DNA from: Spongiihabitans sp965206355
GTDB lineage: Bacteria > Pseudomonadota > Gammaproteobacteria > Arenicellales > Poriferihabitantaceae
Length of the DNA stretch: 64,000 nt
Assembly (NCBI GenBank): GCA_965206355.1
Contig: OZ242212.1
Location: forward strand, 868,001-932,000
Direction of reading: 5' to 3'
Position 1 is the stretch's first letter. Each line of letters opens with the position of its first letter. The notes under the pieces are model-generated. The model had not been told where the DNA came from and made no database searches. It saw only the letters and a list, made by a program, of their open reading frames with translations. Positions 1 to 8,887 of this stretch are shown in pieces. Made by a program: the position numbers and the translations under genes.

Positions 1-93
1 CGTACTCAATCGGTCATTTATAAGCATAAACTCCCTCATTCCGTGCGTTTTTGCCTTGCCTGAAAGCGAAATCATCTTCCGTGCAAAGGTCTC
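1..93 (-). repeat. MITE, partial copy cut by the window edge
   Basis: This is the end part of a short inverted-repeat element found complete at 10391-10529, 46698-46859 and 53627-53765. The element ends here with the 14-bp terminal repeat CGTGCAAAGGTCTC (80-93). The remaining bases match the other copies almost exactly in the same orientation as the 46.7-kb copy. The other terminus lies outside the window, so a target duplication cannot be tested. The five bases after the end are AAAGT. Confidence 0.9.
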
Positions 94-131
94 AAAGTAG
101 TACTCAATAGGCTGTGTCTGTGTTAGACTCA

Positions 132-373
132 TTCCGGTATTACCTGCGGTGTTCGAGTTGATCTCTGAAACCCTTAGAACCTAACGTAGTGACTCGGGTG
201 CTGTTATGAGCGACGGGCGTGTATGAGCACAGCCAAACGTAGGAGTTTTCTCATTGCCCCTACGCTGTTGTTATGAACGGCTGGCGTGAATCCCAAAGTT
301 GTTCTTTGTACCCACTTGGACCCTATCGGTTCAAGGTAAAGCGAGCAAACGGCACTTGCGGGTAATACCTGTT
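132..373 (+). ncRNA. ssrS: 6S RNA-like gene (ssrS)
   Basis: A probable 6S RNA, which binds the sigma-70 RNA polymerase holoenzyme and mimics an open promoter. A closing stem is visible: GGTATTACC at 136-144 pairs perfectly with GGTAATACC at 361-369. Inside it, TGTTCG on the 5' side faces CGGCA on the 3' side, and GGTTCAAGG lies before the 3' arm, as in the E. coli molecule. An internal hairpin forms between CGTAGG and CCTACG near 240-270. The position directly upstream of fau is the conserved gammaproteobacterial location. At about 240 nt it is longer than the usual 180-190 nt, so both ends are approximate and the identification is by structure and synteny. Confidence 0.65.
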
Positions 374-485
374 TCCTCCCTCAGGTTGATTTTGTCCCCA
401 TCGCTTTTTGTTGCACTGTTTATGAATAGGTGATCTGGTCAACGAGATGTCGGCGCGAGGGTATGAGTAATAGTACGGCAATAGC

Positions 486-1160
486 ATGGCCAATAACAAC
501 AAAGCGAACAATAAAGCGGCATTAAGAAAGATGATGCGCGAGCAGCGCAGAGCGCTCAGTAGCGACCAGCAAGTGGTGGCGGCGCAAGGCTTGCTGGCGC
601 AGTTACAGACCATACCTGCTTTTTTGGCAGCGGCGAAAATCTCGATGTATCTGGTGAATGATGGTGAGATTGATCCGGCAGCGGTTATGCAATGGTGTTG
701 GCAGCACGGGAAACAAGCGTATGTTCCGATTGTGGTTGAGCAAGCGCTGGGCAAAACCATCAATGGCACAGTCAATAAATATAATCGTACATTATTGTTT
801 GCCCATATCAATGAACAGACCGTTTATGCGGAAAACCGCTTCGGTATCCGCGAGCCTGTAGTCGGGCGCGATCAACTCATTGCTGCACAGAGTCTGGATA
901 TGGTATTGATGCCGTTAGTCGCATTTGACCAAAAGGGTAATCGGATTGGCATGGGAGGTGGTTTTTATGATACGACTTTTGCGTTCCTGAAAGAAGCCAC
1001 TACCAATAAAAAAGCAATGCACAAACCGCACTTAATCGGCATTGCCCATGAACTGCAGAAGGTGGAGGCTATTTCAGCCGAGCATTGGGATATTCCGCTA
1101 GCCCGTGTTGTTACTGACATAGATATATACAATGGGTGCGCTACAAACCCTGCAAACTGA
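486..1160 (+). CDS. fau: 5-formyltetrahydrofolate cyclo-ligase
   Basis: Cytosolic enzyme that converts 5-formyl-THF plus ATP to 5,10-methenyl-THF, recycling an inhibitory folate. The 224-residue product has the basic N-terminal helix (RKMMREQRRAL) typical of the family and the phosphate-binding motif GMGGGFYD near residues 155-162. A repeated Asn/Lys stretch (MANNNKANNK) precedes the conserved region, so the true start could be slightly internal. The gene follows the 6S-like RNA, the classic ssrS-fau order, in which both are often co-transcribed. Its stop lies only five bases before the ATG of the next gene, suggesting an operon. Confidence 0.93.
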   Translation: MANNNKANNKAALRKMMREQRRALSSDQQVVAAQGLLAQLQTIPAFLAAAKISMYLVNDGEIDPAAVMQWCWQHGKQAYVPIVVEQALGKTINGTVNKYNRTLLFAHINEQTVYAENRFGIREPVVGRDQLIAAQSLDMVLMPLVAFDQKGNRIGMGGGFYDTTFAFLKEATTNKKAMHKPHLIGIAHELQKVEAISAEHWDIPLARVVTDIDIYNGCATNPAN

Positions 1161-1164
1161 AAAG

Positions 1165-1620
1165 ATGATGAAATACTGGTTAATGAAAAATGAACCTGAG
1201 GCTTTTTCCATAGATGATCTGGCGGCAGTTGGTATTGAACCTTGGGACGGAATTCGGAATTATCAGGCGAGAAATTTTATGCGAGATGATATGTCGATAG
1301 GTGATCAGGCCTTCTTTTATCATTCCAGTTGCAAAGTTCCCGCGATTGTCGGACTGATGCAAATTGCCAGTGCCGCCTATACTGACCACACCGCATTTGA
1401 TCCGAACGAACACTATTATGATCGGAAAAGCAAAGCGGATAATCCAACCTGGGTGATGGTTGATGTTGAGTTTGTTGGTAAACTGGAGCAGCCGATTACT
1501 CTACAGGAATTAAGGCAATATCCGCAATTATCGGGTATGCGCTTGTTGCAAAAAGGCAACCGACTATCCATAACTCCGGTTGCGCAGGCGCATTGGGATT
1601 TTATTCAGTCATTGATGTAA
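1165..1620 (+). CDS. EVE (PUA-like) domain protein
   Basis: A 151-residue protein made almost entirely of one EVE domain, the PUA-like fold of the thymocyte nuclear protein 1 family. It begins with YWLMKNEPEAFSIDDL and contains WDGIRNYQARNFMR, both hallmarks of the family. EVE domains bind modified bases in DNA or RNA; the ligand here is unknown. I chose the tandem ATGs at 1165/1168 because homology starts there; an in-frame start at 1132 would overlap fau and add an unconserved leader. The gene lies five bases downstream of fau, as is common in Proteobacteria. Confidence 0.88.
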   Translation: MMKYWLMKNEPEAFSIDDLAAVGIEPWDGIRNYQARNFMRDDMSIGDQAFFYHSSCKVPAIVGLMQIASAAYTDHTAFDPNEHYYDRKSKADNPTWVMVDVEFVGKLEQPITLQELRQYPQLSGMRLLQKGNRLSITPVAQAHWDFIQSLM

Positions 1621-1649
1621 GCAGAATCTAATAATTTGGCACAGTGGTT

Positions 1650-2273
1650 ATGACATTACTCAAAAAATTTATGCGGGTATCCATTCCTGTCTTATTCATT
1701 ATTAACGTGGGCATAGTGGGTTTACTACTGCCTGAGGCTAATGCGAACACCAAAATCAAGAGCGAGAACAACCATATGATAAAAATGACGACATCCCTGG
1801 GTAGCATCAACATTGAGCTTTATCCTCAAGCGGCTCCAGAAACAGTAAAAAACTTCCTGAGTTATGTTGAGAAGCAACATTTTGATGGCTTGATATTTCA
1901 TCGGGTGATTCCGGGGTTTATGATTCAAGGCGGTGGATTTACTCCGAATATGAGTCAGCGCGATACCCAGCCACAGATAAAAAACGAGGCCGACAATGGT
2001 TTGAAAAATACCGTGGGTACATTGGCGATGGCGCGTACCGCGGTGGTGGATTCTGCCACCTCACAGTTTTTTATTAACCTGGTGGATAACGCATTTCTCG
2101 ATTTCACTGCGAAAACGCAACAGGGATGGGGCTATGCCGTGTTCGCCAAAGTCGTGGAGGGTATGGATGTTGTTGAACAAATTGCCAAGGTGGCCACTGG
2201 CAATGTTGGCGGCCATGCGAATGTGCCACTACAGCCGGTCGTTATCGAAAAAGTTGAAGTGCTTGTCCAATAG
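1650..2273 (+). CDS. Periplasmic cyclophilin-type peptidyl-prolyl isomerase
   Basis: Cyclophilin that isomerises prolyl bonds during protein folding. After a hydrophobic signal segment (VSIPVLFIINVGIVGLLL) with a likely cleavage at Ala-Asn-Ala, the mature domain carries the family core: FHRVIPGFMIQGG with the catalytic Arg, and TLAMARTAVVDSATSQFFINL. The signal peptide suggests a periplasmic PpiA-type role rather than the cytosolic PpiB type. An in-frame GTG at 1644 and an internal ATG at 1671 are alternative starts; I chose the ATG at 1650. An internal start at Met in KSENNHMIKM would give a cytosolic form, so dual localisation is conceivable but not shown. Confidence 0.9.
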   Translation: MTLLKKFMRVSIPVLFIINVGIVGLLLPEANANTKIKSENNHMIKMTTSLGSINIELYPQAAPETVKNFLSYVEKQHFDGLIFHRVIPGFMIQGGGFTPNMSQRDTQPQIKNEADNGLKNTVGTLAMARTAVVDSATSQFFINLVDNAFLDFTAKTQQGWGYAVFAKVVEGMDVVEQIAKVATGNVGGHANVPLQPVVIEKVEVLVQ

Positions 2274-2355
2274 CTTGCCGACCCAGTAGATTGCAATGAA
2301 CTGACAACAAATACGTGGCCGGTAAAATTTGCCCAGATAACACTGAGGACTAAAA

Positions 2356-4287
2356 ATGTCAGACGATAAAACTTACCCTGTGGATAGTGGTATTGCCGAG
2401 AACGCTCATGTTACAAACGAACATTATCGGCGAATGTATCAGCGCTCTGTGGATGACCCGGAAGGATTTTGGGCAGAGCAGGCCAATGAGTTTGTGAGTT
2501 GGTATAAACCCTGGGACAAGGTGATGTCGGTTGATTTTCAACGGGCAGATATAAAATGGTTTGAAGGTGCCGAGCTGAATGTTTGCTATAACTGTGTTGA
2601 TCGACATCTTCAAAATCGAGGGCAGCAAACGGCAATAATATGGGAAAGCGATAGTCCTGATACGGATAAATCAATTACCTATAATGAGTTGTTTGAATTA
2701 GTCAGTAAATTTGGCAATGTACTCAAATCCCGTGGTGTCAAAAAGGGTGATCGGGTATCCATTTATATGCCGATGATTCCGGAAGCGGCAGTGGCAATGC
2801 TCGCTTGCGCCCGTATTGGTGCGGTACACTCTGTGGTGTTTGGTGGGTTTTCACCCGATGCGTTGCGTGATCGTATCTTGGATTCTGATTGTCAGGTTGT
2901 CATTACCGCCGATGAAGGACGACGAGGTGGTAACAATGTACCGCTCAAGGAAAACGTGGAAAAAGCCTTGCAAAATTGCCCAAATGTGCATAGCACCATT
3001 GTCGTGCAACGCACCGGTAATCCGGTAACGGTGAATATGCAGCGGGATGTTTGGTATCACGAAGCGATGGCAGAGGCATCCACAGACTGTCCGCCCGAAC
3101 GAATGGGTGCGGAAGATCCGCTGTTCATTCTCTACACTTCCGGTTCTACCGGTCAGCCTAAAGGCGTACTACACACCACTGGCGGTTACCAGTTATATGT
3201 TGCTATGACCCATAAGTATGTGTTTGATTATCAGCATGGCGAAACGTACTGGTGTACTGCCGATGTCGGCTGGGTGACCGGACACTCTTATATCGTGTAC
3301 GGGCCACTGGCAAATGGTGCGATTACAATGATGTTTGAGGGCATTCCGACCTGGCCGGATGCCGGACGATTTTGGCAGATTATTGATAAGCATCAGGTCA
3401 ATATCTTCTACACCGCACCGACAGCATTACGCGCTTTGATGGGGCAAGGCAACGATTTTGTCAGCCAAACCAGCCGTAGCAGTTTAAGAATCATCGGTAG
3501 CGTAGGCGAACCGATTAACCCCGAAGCATGGGAATGGTATTATCATGTTGTCGGCGATGGTCGTTGTCCAATAACAGACACTTGGTGGCAAACCGAGACT
3601 GGTGGCATTCTGATTACACCATTGCCGGGTGCGACTGCTCTTAAACCGGGTTCAGCAACCCTACCTTTCTTTGGTATTCAGCCGGCATTGATGGATGCTG
3701 ACGGTAACGAGTTGAGCGGTGCGGTTTCGGGTAATCTGGTGATTAAACAATCGTGGCCCGGTCAAATGCGTACCATCTACGGCGATCACGAACGATTCAT
3801 TGAAACCTATTTCAAGACCTATGCAGGTTACTACACCACCGGAGACGGTGCACGGCGTGATGCTGATGGCTATTACTGGATTACCGGACGGGTTGATGAT
3901 GTCATCAACATATCCGGTCATCGTATGGGGACTGCCGAAGTGGAAAGTGCGCTGGTTTTGCATGAACAGGTCGCCGAAGCCGCTGTGGTCGGTTATCCCC
4001 ATAACATCAAGGGGCAGGGAATTTATGCCTATGTTACCTTGATGGCAGGCACTGAACCCAGTGATGACTTGCATGCGCAATTGCTGGCACTGGTGAAAAA
4101 GGAAATCGGTGCCATTGCCAAACCCGATGTAATCCAGTGGGCATCCGCTCTGCCCAAGACGCGTTCGGGTAAAATCATGCGGCGTATCCTCAGAAAAATC
4201 GCCGCCAATGAACTGGACAATCTCGGGGACACCAGCACGCTGGCAGAGCCAGCAGTGGTTGAAGATTTGATTAGGAACCGCGTGTGA
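2356..4287 (+). CDS. acs: Acetyl-CoA synthetase
   Basis: AMP-forming acetate-CoA ligase that activates acetate to acetyl-CoA. The 643-residue length matches the family (about 650). Visible motifs are the phosphate-binding loop YTSGSTGQPKG near residues 259-269, the adenylate-binding DTWWQTETG near 414, and the C-terminal KTRSGKIMRRILR around residue 606, whose lysine is the one acetylated by Pat-type enzymes in other bacteria. It stands alone, with an AGGA-containing leader before the ATG. No partner deacetylase or acetyltransferase is in the window. The identification is secure. Confidence 0.97.
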   Translation: MSDDKTYPVDSGIAENAHVTNEHYRRMYQRSVDDPEGFWAEQANEFVSWYKPWDKVMSVDFQRADIKWFEGAELNVCYNCVDRHLQNRGQQTAIIWESDSPDTDKSITYNELFELVSKFGNVLKSRGVKKGDRVSIYMPMIPEAAVAMLACARIGAVHSVVFGGFSPDALRDRILDSDCQVVITADEGRRGGNNVPLKENVEKALQNCPNVHSTIVVQRTGNPVTVNMQRDVWYHEAMAEASTDCPPERMGAEDPLFILYTSGSTGQPKGVLHTTGGYQLYVAMTHKYVFDYQHGETYWCTADVGWVTGHSYIVYGPLANGAITMMFEGIPTWPDAGRFWQIIDKHQVNIFYTAPTALRALMGQGNDFVSQTSRSSLRIIGSVGEPINPEAWEWYYHVVGDGRCPITDTWWQTETGGILITPLPGATALKPGSATLPFFGIQPALMDADGNELSGAVSGNLVIKQSWPGQMRTIYGDHERFIETYFKTYAGYYTTGDGARRDADGYYWITGRVDDVINISGHRMGTAEVESALVLHEQVAEAAVVGYPHNIKGQGIYAYVTLMAGTEPSDDLHAQLLALVKKEIGAIAKPDVIQWASALPKTRSGKIMRRILRKIAANELDNLGDTSTLAEPAVVEDLIRNRV

Positions 4288-4413
4288 ACCTAACCACAGG
4301 GATGTCTGCGGACATTCGCTCTTGTTGGGAGGCAACGCCGGTTACGCCAGTTGATTGCTGTTGCTAAATACAACATACGCAACTGATGGCTGTTGCCAGT
4401 TACGGGTGCGCTT

Positions 4414-5643
4414 ATGAAAAAAATTGCCTGTATTTTGAAAGGTTATCCGCGTCTTTCTGAAACCTTTATCGCACAGGAAATTCACGCGCTGGAAAACGCT
4501 GGAGTGGATATTGTTATTTATTCGCTACGCCGTCCCGTTGATGCGCAGACGCACCCAATTCATAAAAAAATCCGGGCAAAGGTGCATTATCTGCCTGAAT
4601 ACCTTTACCAGCAACCGATACGGGTCATCAGCGCATTTATTGCTGCTTTGTTTGAGTTGAGGTTTTATCGCCTGTTTGCTTTGTTCGTTAAAGATCTGGC
4701 AAGGGATTTGAGTGCGAACCGTGTCCGCCGCTTCGGTCAGGCACTGGTGCTTGCCAGAGAACTGGACGCCGAGCGCGAGTGGTTGTACGCACATTTTTTG
4801 CATACGCCGGCATCGGTTGCCCGTTATGCCAGCCATCTGACCGATATACCCTGGAGTTGCTCAGCCCATGCAAAAGATATATGGACTTTAGCGCACTGGG
4901 AAATCACAGAAAAACTGTCCGCACTGCAATGGCTGGTAACCTGCACCCAATTCAATGCCGATTATTTACGGACGCTAATCAATCCCAAGCAGGATAATGT
5001 CAAAGCAAAAGTGTCCTTGCTTTACCACGGTCTGGATTTAACACGCTTTCCAGAACCGCGACAACATAGTCATGCCAACGGTGCGGATAAAGACAACGTG
5101 GTACAGCTTGTTTCTGTGGGGCGGGCGGTCAATAAAAAGGGCTATGATGTCCTGCTCAATGCTTTGAGCAAACTGTCGCAAACACTATGCTGGAATTTTA
5201 CCCATATCGGTGGTGGGCCATTGCTGGACAGGCTCAAACAGCAGGCTTTGATGCTGGAAATTGGACATAAAATAACTTGGTTGGGTGCTGGCAGTTTTGA
5301 ACGGGTGGTTGCTCAATATCGGCAATCTGATGTTTTTATATTAGCCTCACGCATTGATGCAGATGGCGATAGAGATGGCTTGCCCAATGTGTTAATGGAA
5401 GCGATGTCGCTGGCTTTACCTTGTATTGGCACTCGTATATCGGGGATTCCGGAAATAATCACAGATAGAGTCAATGGTATTTTGGTGGCAACCGAAGACA
5501 CAGATTTGCTGGCACAAGCACTCACCGATTTAATACAATCACCGAAATTGCGTATGCAGCTTGGACAACAGGGTCGCCAAACCGTCTGCAAGCATTTTAC
5601 GCTGGAGGCAAACATCGGGCAGTTAGTAGAGCGATTTAGATAG
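4414..5643 (+). CDS. Family 4 glycosyltransferase (WcaL-like)
   Basis: A GT-B fold glycosyltransferase of 409 residues. The N terminus (KIACILKGYPRLSETFIAQEI) matches colanic-acid WcaL-like enzymes. The C-terminal Rossmann domain carries VSVGRAVNKKGYD, GGGPLLDRL and the nucleotide-sugar motif DGLPNVLMEAM with the E-x7-E type acidic residues. A TTG start at 4393 would add seven residues; the ATG at 4414 fits homology. It opens the + arm of a glycosyltransferase/phosphatase locus. Donor and acceptor cannot be predicted. It is probably a cytosolic or membrane-associated enzyme of glycan or glycolipid assembly. Confidence 0.88.
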   Translation: MKKIACILKGYPRLSETFIAQEIHALENAGVDIVIYSLRRPVDAQTHPIHKKIRAKVHYLPEYLYQQPIRVISAFIAALFELRFYRLFALFVKDLARDLSANRVRRFGQALVLARELDAEREWLYAHFLHTPASVARYASHLTDIPWSCSAHAKDIWTLAHWEITEKLSALQWLVTCTQFNADYLRTLINPKQDNVKAKVSLLYHGLDLTRFPEPRQHSHANGADKDNVVQLVSVGRAVNKKGYDVLLNALSKLSQTLCWNFTHIGGGPLLDRLKQQALMLEIGHKITWLGAGSFERVVAQYRQSDVFILASRIDADGDRDGLPNVLMEAMSLALPCIGTRISGIPEIITDRVNGILVATEDTDLLAQALTDLIQSPKLRMQLGQQGRQTVCKHFTLEANIGQLVERFR

Positions 5644-5852
5644 TTAAAAATATGCAACCACCCAACTCCTGCCTTGCCAAGATCAGTCTAAGGGTGGGAT
5701 TTATTCATAAACAATCACGCTGTGGTCTCGCGATTACGGAGTTAAATCTGGCCCCTTCATAAAAGAAAATCACGGACACTCACAAAAAAGACGCTGGCAC
5801 AGAGGTTCTCCATTTTTAATTCTCAATTTTCAATGCCTAATCCATCATCATA

Positions 5853-7010
5853 ATGAAAGTTGGTTTCTACGCACCGTTAAAATCCGCCAACCATCCGCAG
5901 CCATCGGGTGACCGGGCAATGGCAAAATTACTGATTAAGGCACTAATCGAATCTGGATACGAGGTCGAAATTTTGTCTGAATTGAGAAGCTGGGAGGGTC
6001 AAGGCTGTCAACAGGCGCAACAGAGAATAATGTTGCTGGCGGCGCAGGAGGTTGAGCGGTTGACGAATTATTATCAAACGCACCCGCGCCCCGAACTGAT
6101 ATTCGTTTACCATGTCTATCACAAGGCGGCGGACTGGATTGGTGTGGAGTTGGCTAACAGGTGGCAGGTACCCTACTTGATTGCTGAGGCTTCCGTTGCG
6201 CCGAAACAGCATCACGGACACTGGCATCTCGGTCACCAGCAAACCTTGAAATGTGTGCAACAAGCCGAAACCATCATCGCCTTAAATGCCGATGATGTGG
6301 ACTGTCTCAAGCCACTGCTGAAATCTTCGGCGTCAATCACCTTGTTGCGTCCTTTTCTGGATGAACGCTCATTACCCGCGCCTGTTACGGCGTTGACCAA
6401 GTCGGCACTGAGAAAACAATTCGCCGAGCAGCACCAGCTTGACCTGAATAAAGTGTGGTTAATCACGGTGGCAATGATGCGTGAAGGTGATAAATCCACT
6501 TCGTATCAACAACTGACTGATACCTTGAATCAGCTTGACACCAACTTATGGCAACTGCTGGTCATCGGTGATGGCAAAGCGTCCTCGCGCATACAGGCAT
6601 TCTTTAGCGGGGTGGCTACAAATTGTTTATTTATCGGAAAACTTAATGCCGAAGCTATTGCACCATGGCTTGCAAGTGCTGATATTTTTGTCTGGCCGGC
6701 AGTCAATGAAGCATACGGTTTGGCGTTGCTGGAAGCCGTTGCCGCCGGATTGCCAGCAGTGGTGCAAAATTATGGTGGGGTGTCGAGCATTGTCGAACAC
6801 AATAAAAGTGGTTATGTTACCAATCCGAATAATCGACACCAGTTCACGTGCGCTTTAAGAAAACTGATTGGTGATGAGAGCTTGCGTCAAAGTATGGCGG
6901 CTGCGGCAACGAGTAAGTTTATCACCGAACACCGTTACCATAGTGCTGTCAGTAAAATTAAAATCATCTGCGACACTGCGCTCGCCAATGCTGTCAACAA
7001 TACGGTCTAA
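5853..7010 (+). CDS. Family 4 glycosyltransferase
   Basis: A second GT4 enzyme, 385 residues. The N-terminal domain starts MKVGFYAPLKSANHPQPSGDR, and the C-terminal donor domain has LLVIGDGKAS, DIFVWPAVNEAYGLALLEAVAAGLPAV (the acidic EayGLALLEA motif) and NKSGYV. It lies 210 bp after the first GT gene, and its stop is three bases from the next ATG, so it is translationally close to the histidine phosphatase that follows. The spacer upstream holds no recognisable gene. Substrates are unknown; the family assignment is firm. Confidence 0.87.
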   Translation: MKVGFYAPLKSANHPQPSGDRAMAKLLIKALIESGYEVEILSELRSWEGQGCQQAQQRIMLLAAQEVERLTNYYQTHPRPELIFVYHVYHKAADWIGVELANRWQVPYLIAEASVAPKQHHGHWHLGHQQTLKCVQQAETIIALNADDVDCLKPLLKSSASITLLRPFLDERSLPAPVTALTKSALRKQFAEQHQLDLNKVWLITVAMMREGDKSTSYQQLTDTLNQLDTNLWQLLVIGDGKASSRIQAFFSGVATNCLFIGKLNAEAIAPWLASADIFVWPAVNEAYGLALLEAVAAGLPAVVQNYGGVSSIVEHNKSGYVTNPNNRHQFTCALRKLIGDESLRQSMAAAATSKFITEHRYHSAVSKIKIICDTALANAVNNTV

Positions 7011-7012
7011 TC

Positions 7013-7594
7013 ATGCAAATCCTGTTTTTACGACACGGTATCACCGCCTGGAATGTGCAGAAGAAACTGCAAGGCAGAAGCGATATTGCCCTGGCAGAGG
7101 CTGGGAAGACGCAGGTTTTAAGCTGGCATATACCCACAGATATAGTGCAGTGGTATGTCAGCCCGCTACTACGTGCCCGACAGACCTCCGAACTGCTGGG
7201 TTTGAATCCTGTTCTGATTTGTTCTGATCTCATCGAAATGGACTGGGGCAACTGGGAGGGTCAATCACTGGATGCCTTACGCAAAGCAGACCGCCGCACA
7301 ACCAGCGCGGTAACGATGCTGGAAAATGAAGGCAAAGGACTGGATATGTTGCCAGAAAACGGTGAATCGCCCCGTCAGGTACGTCAACGCTTACATCAAT
7401 GGATGATGTCGTTACCCGAGCAACGCTATATTGGTGTCATCACCCATAAAGGCGTGATACGAGCAGCCATAAGCCTTGCCACAGGTTGGGACATGACCAG
7501 TAAGCACCGTATAAAAGTCCGCAATGACCGCGGCTATCTGTTTAGCTGGACAGCAGGCAAGCTGAAATTCAAACAGGAAATAGGGCTGTTGTGA
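7013..7594 (+). CDS. Histidine phosphatase (phosphoglycerate mutase-like)
   Basis: A 193-residue member of the branch-1 histidine phosphatase family. The catalytic motif LRHGITAWN places the phosphorylated His at residue 8, and a second His lies in VITHKGVIRA in the C-terminal half. EMDWGNWEGQ matches the acid/base loop. Because its start is three bases after the preceding glycosyltransferase, it probably acts on a phosphorylated sugar or lipid intermediate of that pathway rather than in glycolysis. That role is inferred only from context. Cobalamin phosphatase (CobC) is an alternative family label, but no cobalamin genes are nearby. Confidence 0.85.
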   Translation: MQILFLRHGITAWNVQKKLQGRSDIALAEAGKTQVLSWHIPTDIVQWYVSPLLRARQTSELLGLNPVLICSDLIEMDWGNWEGQSLDALRKADRRTTSAVTMLENEGKGLDMLPENGESPRQVRQRLHQWMMSLPEQRYIGVITHKGVIRAAISLATGWDMTSKHRIKVRNDRGYLFSWTAGKLKFKQEIGLL

Positions 7595-7645
7595 ATTACG
7601 GGGTTAGGAATTGTGAATTACGAATTATGAGTTACGGATTAGGGA
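7589..7645. repeat. Short GAATTACG-type reiteration
   Basis: Between the converging phosphatase and glycosyltransferase genes, and overlapping both stops, the words GTGAATTACGGGGTTAG, GTGAATTACGAATTATGAG and TTACGGATTAGGG follow one another as imperfect reiterations of about 20 bp. It may be slippage-generated; no function can be given. Confidence 0.4.
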
Positions 7646-8802
7646 TGCCCAATCCATTGCTGTTTAATAAATGTCGCCAGCCAGTCGGCACCATTGAGTG
7701 CGATGTGTGGCGGCGTTGGGGAAGTGGAATTCTCGCAGTCCGTAATCGCCTTCAACAGTGTTGATTCGCTTAGGTTGTTCTCGGTCAGTAAGGTAACGAT
7801 GCCACTTTCTGCAAACGCGCTGGCGCGAATCAGTTGCTCCTGTTCCGCTTCACCCTGAAATGGAACAATGAGCGCAGGCGTGCGGGTAAGCAATATATCC
7901 ATCATCGTGTTATAGCCGCCTTGAGAGACAGAAACCGAGCATTGACAGAGTAAATCAATAAAATCATTGCGATTGCGCTCGACTTTTAAGTGCTCTGATT
8001 GCTGTGCCTGAATATCACGAAAATCCTCTTCAGATAAATTATTGCCAACCAAGATATGCCAGTCATAGCCCTGAGCGCGAGTCAATTTTGACGCACTGAT
8101 GACGGTTTGATATAACGTCTTGCCGACTGCACCGCCACCCGCGGATACCAGAATACTTTTTATCCTGCGTCTGCCTTTTATGGCATGAGTCAACGCTTTG
8201 GTCAGTGGTCTGGTCACATAACCGGTATAAACAAACTTATCGTTAAAACGCTTGGCAGCGGGGAAGGTTTGCTCAAATTCGATAAAATTTTTGTCGCCGT
8301 GAACAAAAACCGTGTCAAAATATCGCTCCAATAGCACCAATGTTTCCTCGATGCGGTCGGGGTTGGATTTGGGTTGAATGACATCTCTGACCGAACAGGC
8401 AACCACAGGTCGGGATGGTTTCTGCTGTTTTATCGCTTGTAACAAGGGCAATAACTCAAACCGCATTTGTCGGCGACCAAAAGGATAAGTTTCTATCAAG
8501 ACGAAATCGGGCATCGCCTCAGTCAATGCCCGAATAAGTATGTTGGTGCGAATGCGTTTGTAATCGGCAGTGACGCGGTTACCATATTCATCAAACAAAT
8601 CGGTAAATGCTGCATCGGTTTTTATAGCGGGTAATGGAATAAAATGCACCTTGCCAAAATCCACTAGAGATTCAGTAACCCCTCCACTAACAACTGTCAC
8701 CTCAAAGCCACTATCCAGCAACGCTTGGGTAATCAAAGCGGTGCGATGTAAATGCCCGGTGCCCAGTAAATGCTGGACATAAACGAATATATTTTTCAGC
8801 AT
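7639..8802 (-). CDS. MurG/COG4671-like glycosyltransferase
   Basis: A 387-residue GT-B protein of the GT28/COG4671 type. The N-terminal glycine-rich loop LLGTGHLHRTALITQALL resembles the GHLxR signature of these enzymes. The C-terminal donor-binding half has ILVSAGGGAVGK and VSQGGYNTMMDILLTRTPALIVPF, equivalent to the MurG GGxxT region. It is the distal gene of a minus-strand pair with the related gene at 8888-10072, 85 bp apart, facing the GT4-phosphatase arm. Members of this group are largely uncharacterised; the sugar and acceptor are unknown. Confidence 0.82.
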   Translation of the reverse strand: MLKNIFVYVQHLLGTGHLHRTALITQALLDSGFEVTVVSGGVTESLVDFGKVHFIPLPAIKTDAAFTDLFDEYGNRVTADYKRIRTNILIRALTEAMPDFVLIETYPFGRRQMRFELLPLLQAIKQQKPSRPVVACSVRDVIQPKSNPDRIEETLVLLERYFDTVFVHGDKNFIEFEQTFPAAKRFNDKFVYTGYVTRPLTKALTHAIKGRRRIKSILVSAGGGAVGKTLYQTVISASKLTRAQGYDWHILVGNNLSEEDFRDIQAQQSEHLKVERNRNDFIDLLCQCSVSVSQGGYNTMMDILLTRTPALIVPFQGEAEQEQLIRASAFAESGIVTLLTENNLSESTLLKAITDCENSTSPTPPHIALNGADWLATFIKQQWIGHP

Positions 8803-8887
8803 CTAATGACAGAGCATCTGAGTGCTACGCCGTTTTTCAAGAGACTGCTCATGCAATTGACTTAGCCATTGTTTTTTGAGAGACGCT

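Noticed and set aside
323..811. Open frame of 162 codons on the minus strand over the 6S-like RNA and fau
   Set aside because: It runs opposite to fau and across the RNA stem, shows no family motif, and fau itself is unmistakable.
3661..4335. Minus-strand open frame of 224 codons inside acs
   Set aside because: It lies fully within the conserved acs reading frame and has no recognisable domain; it is a by-product of codon bias.
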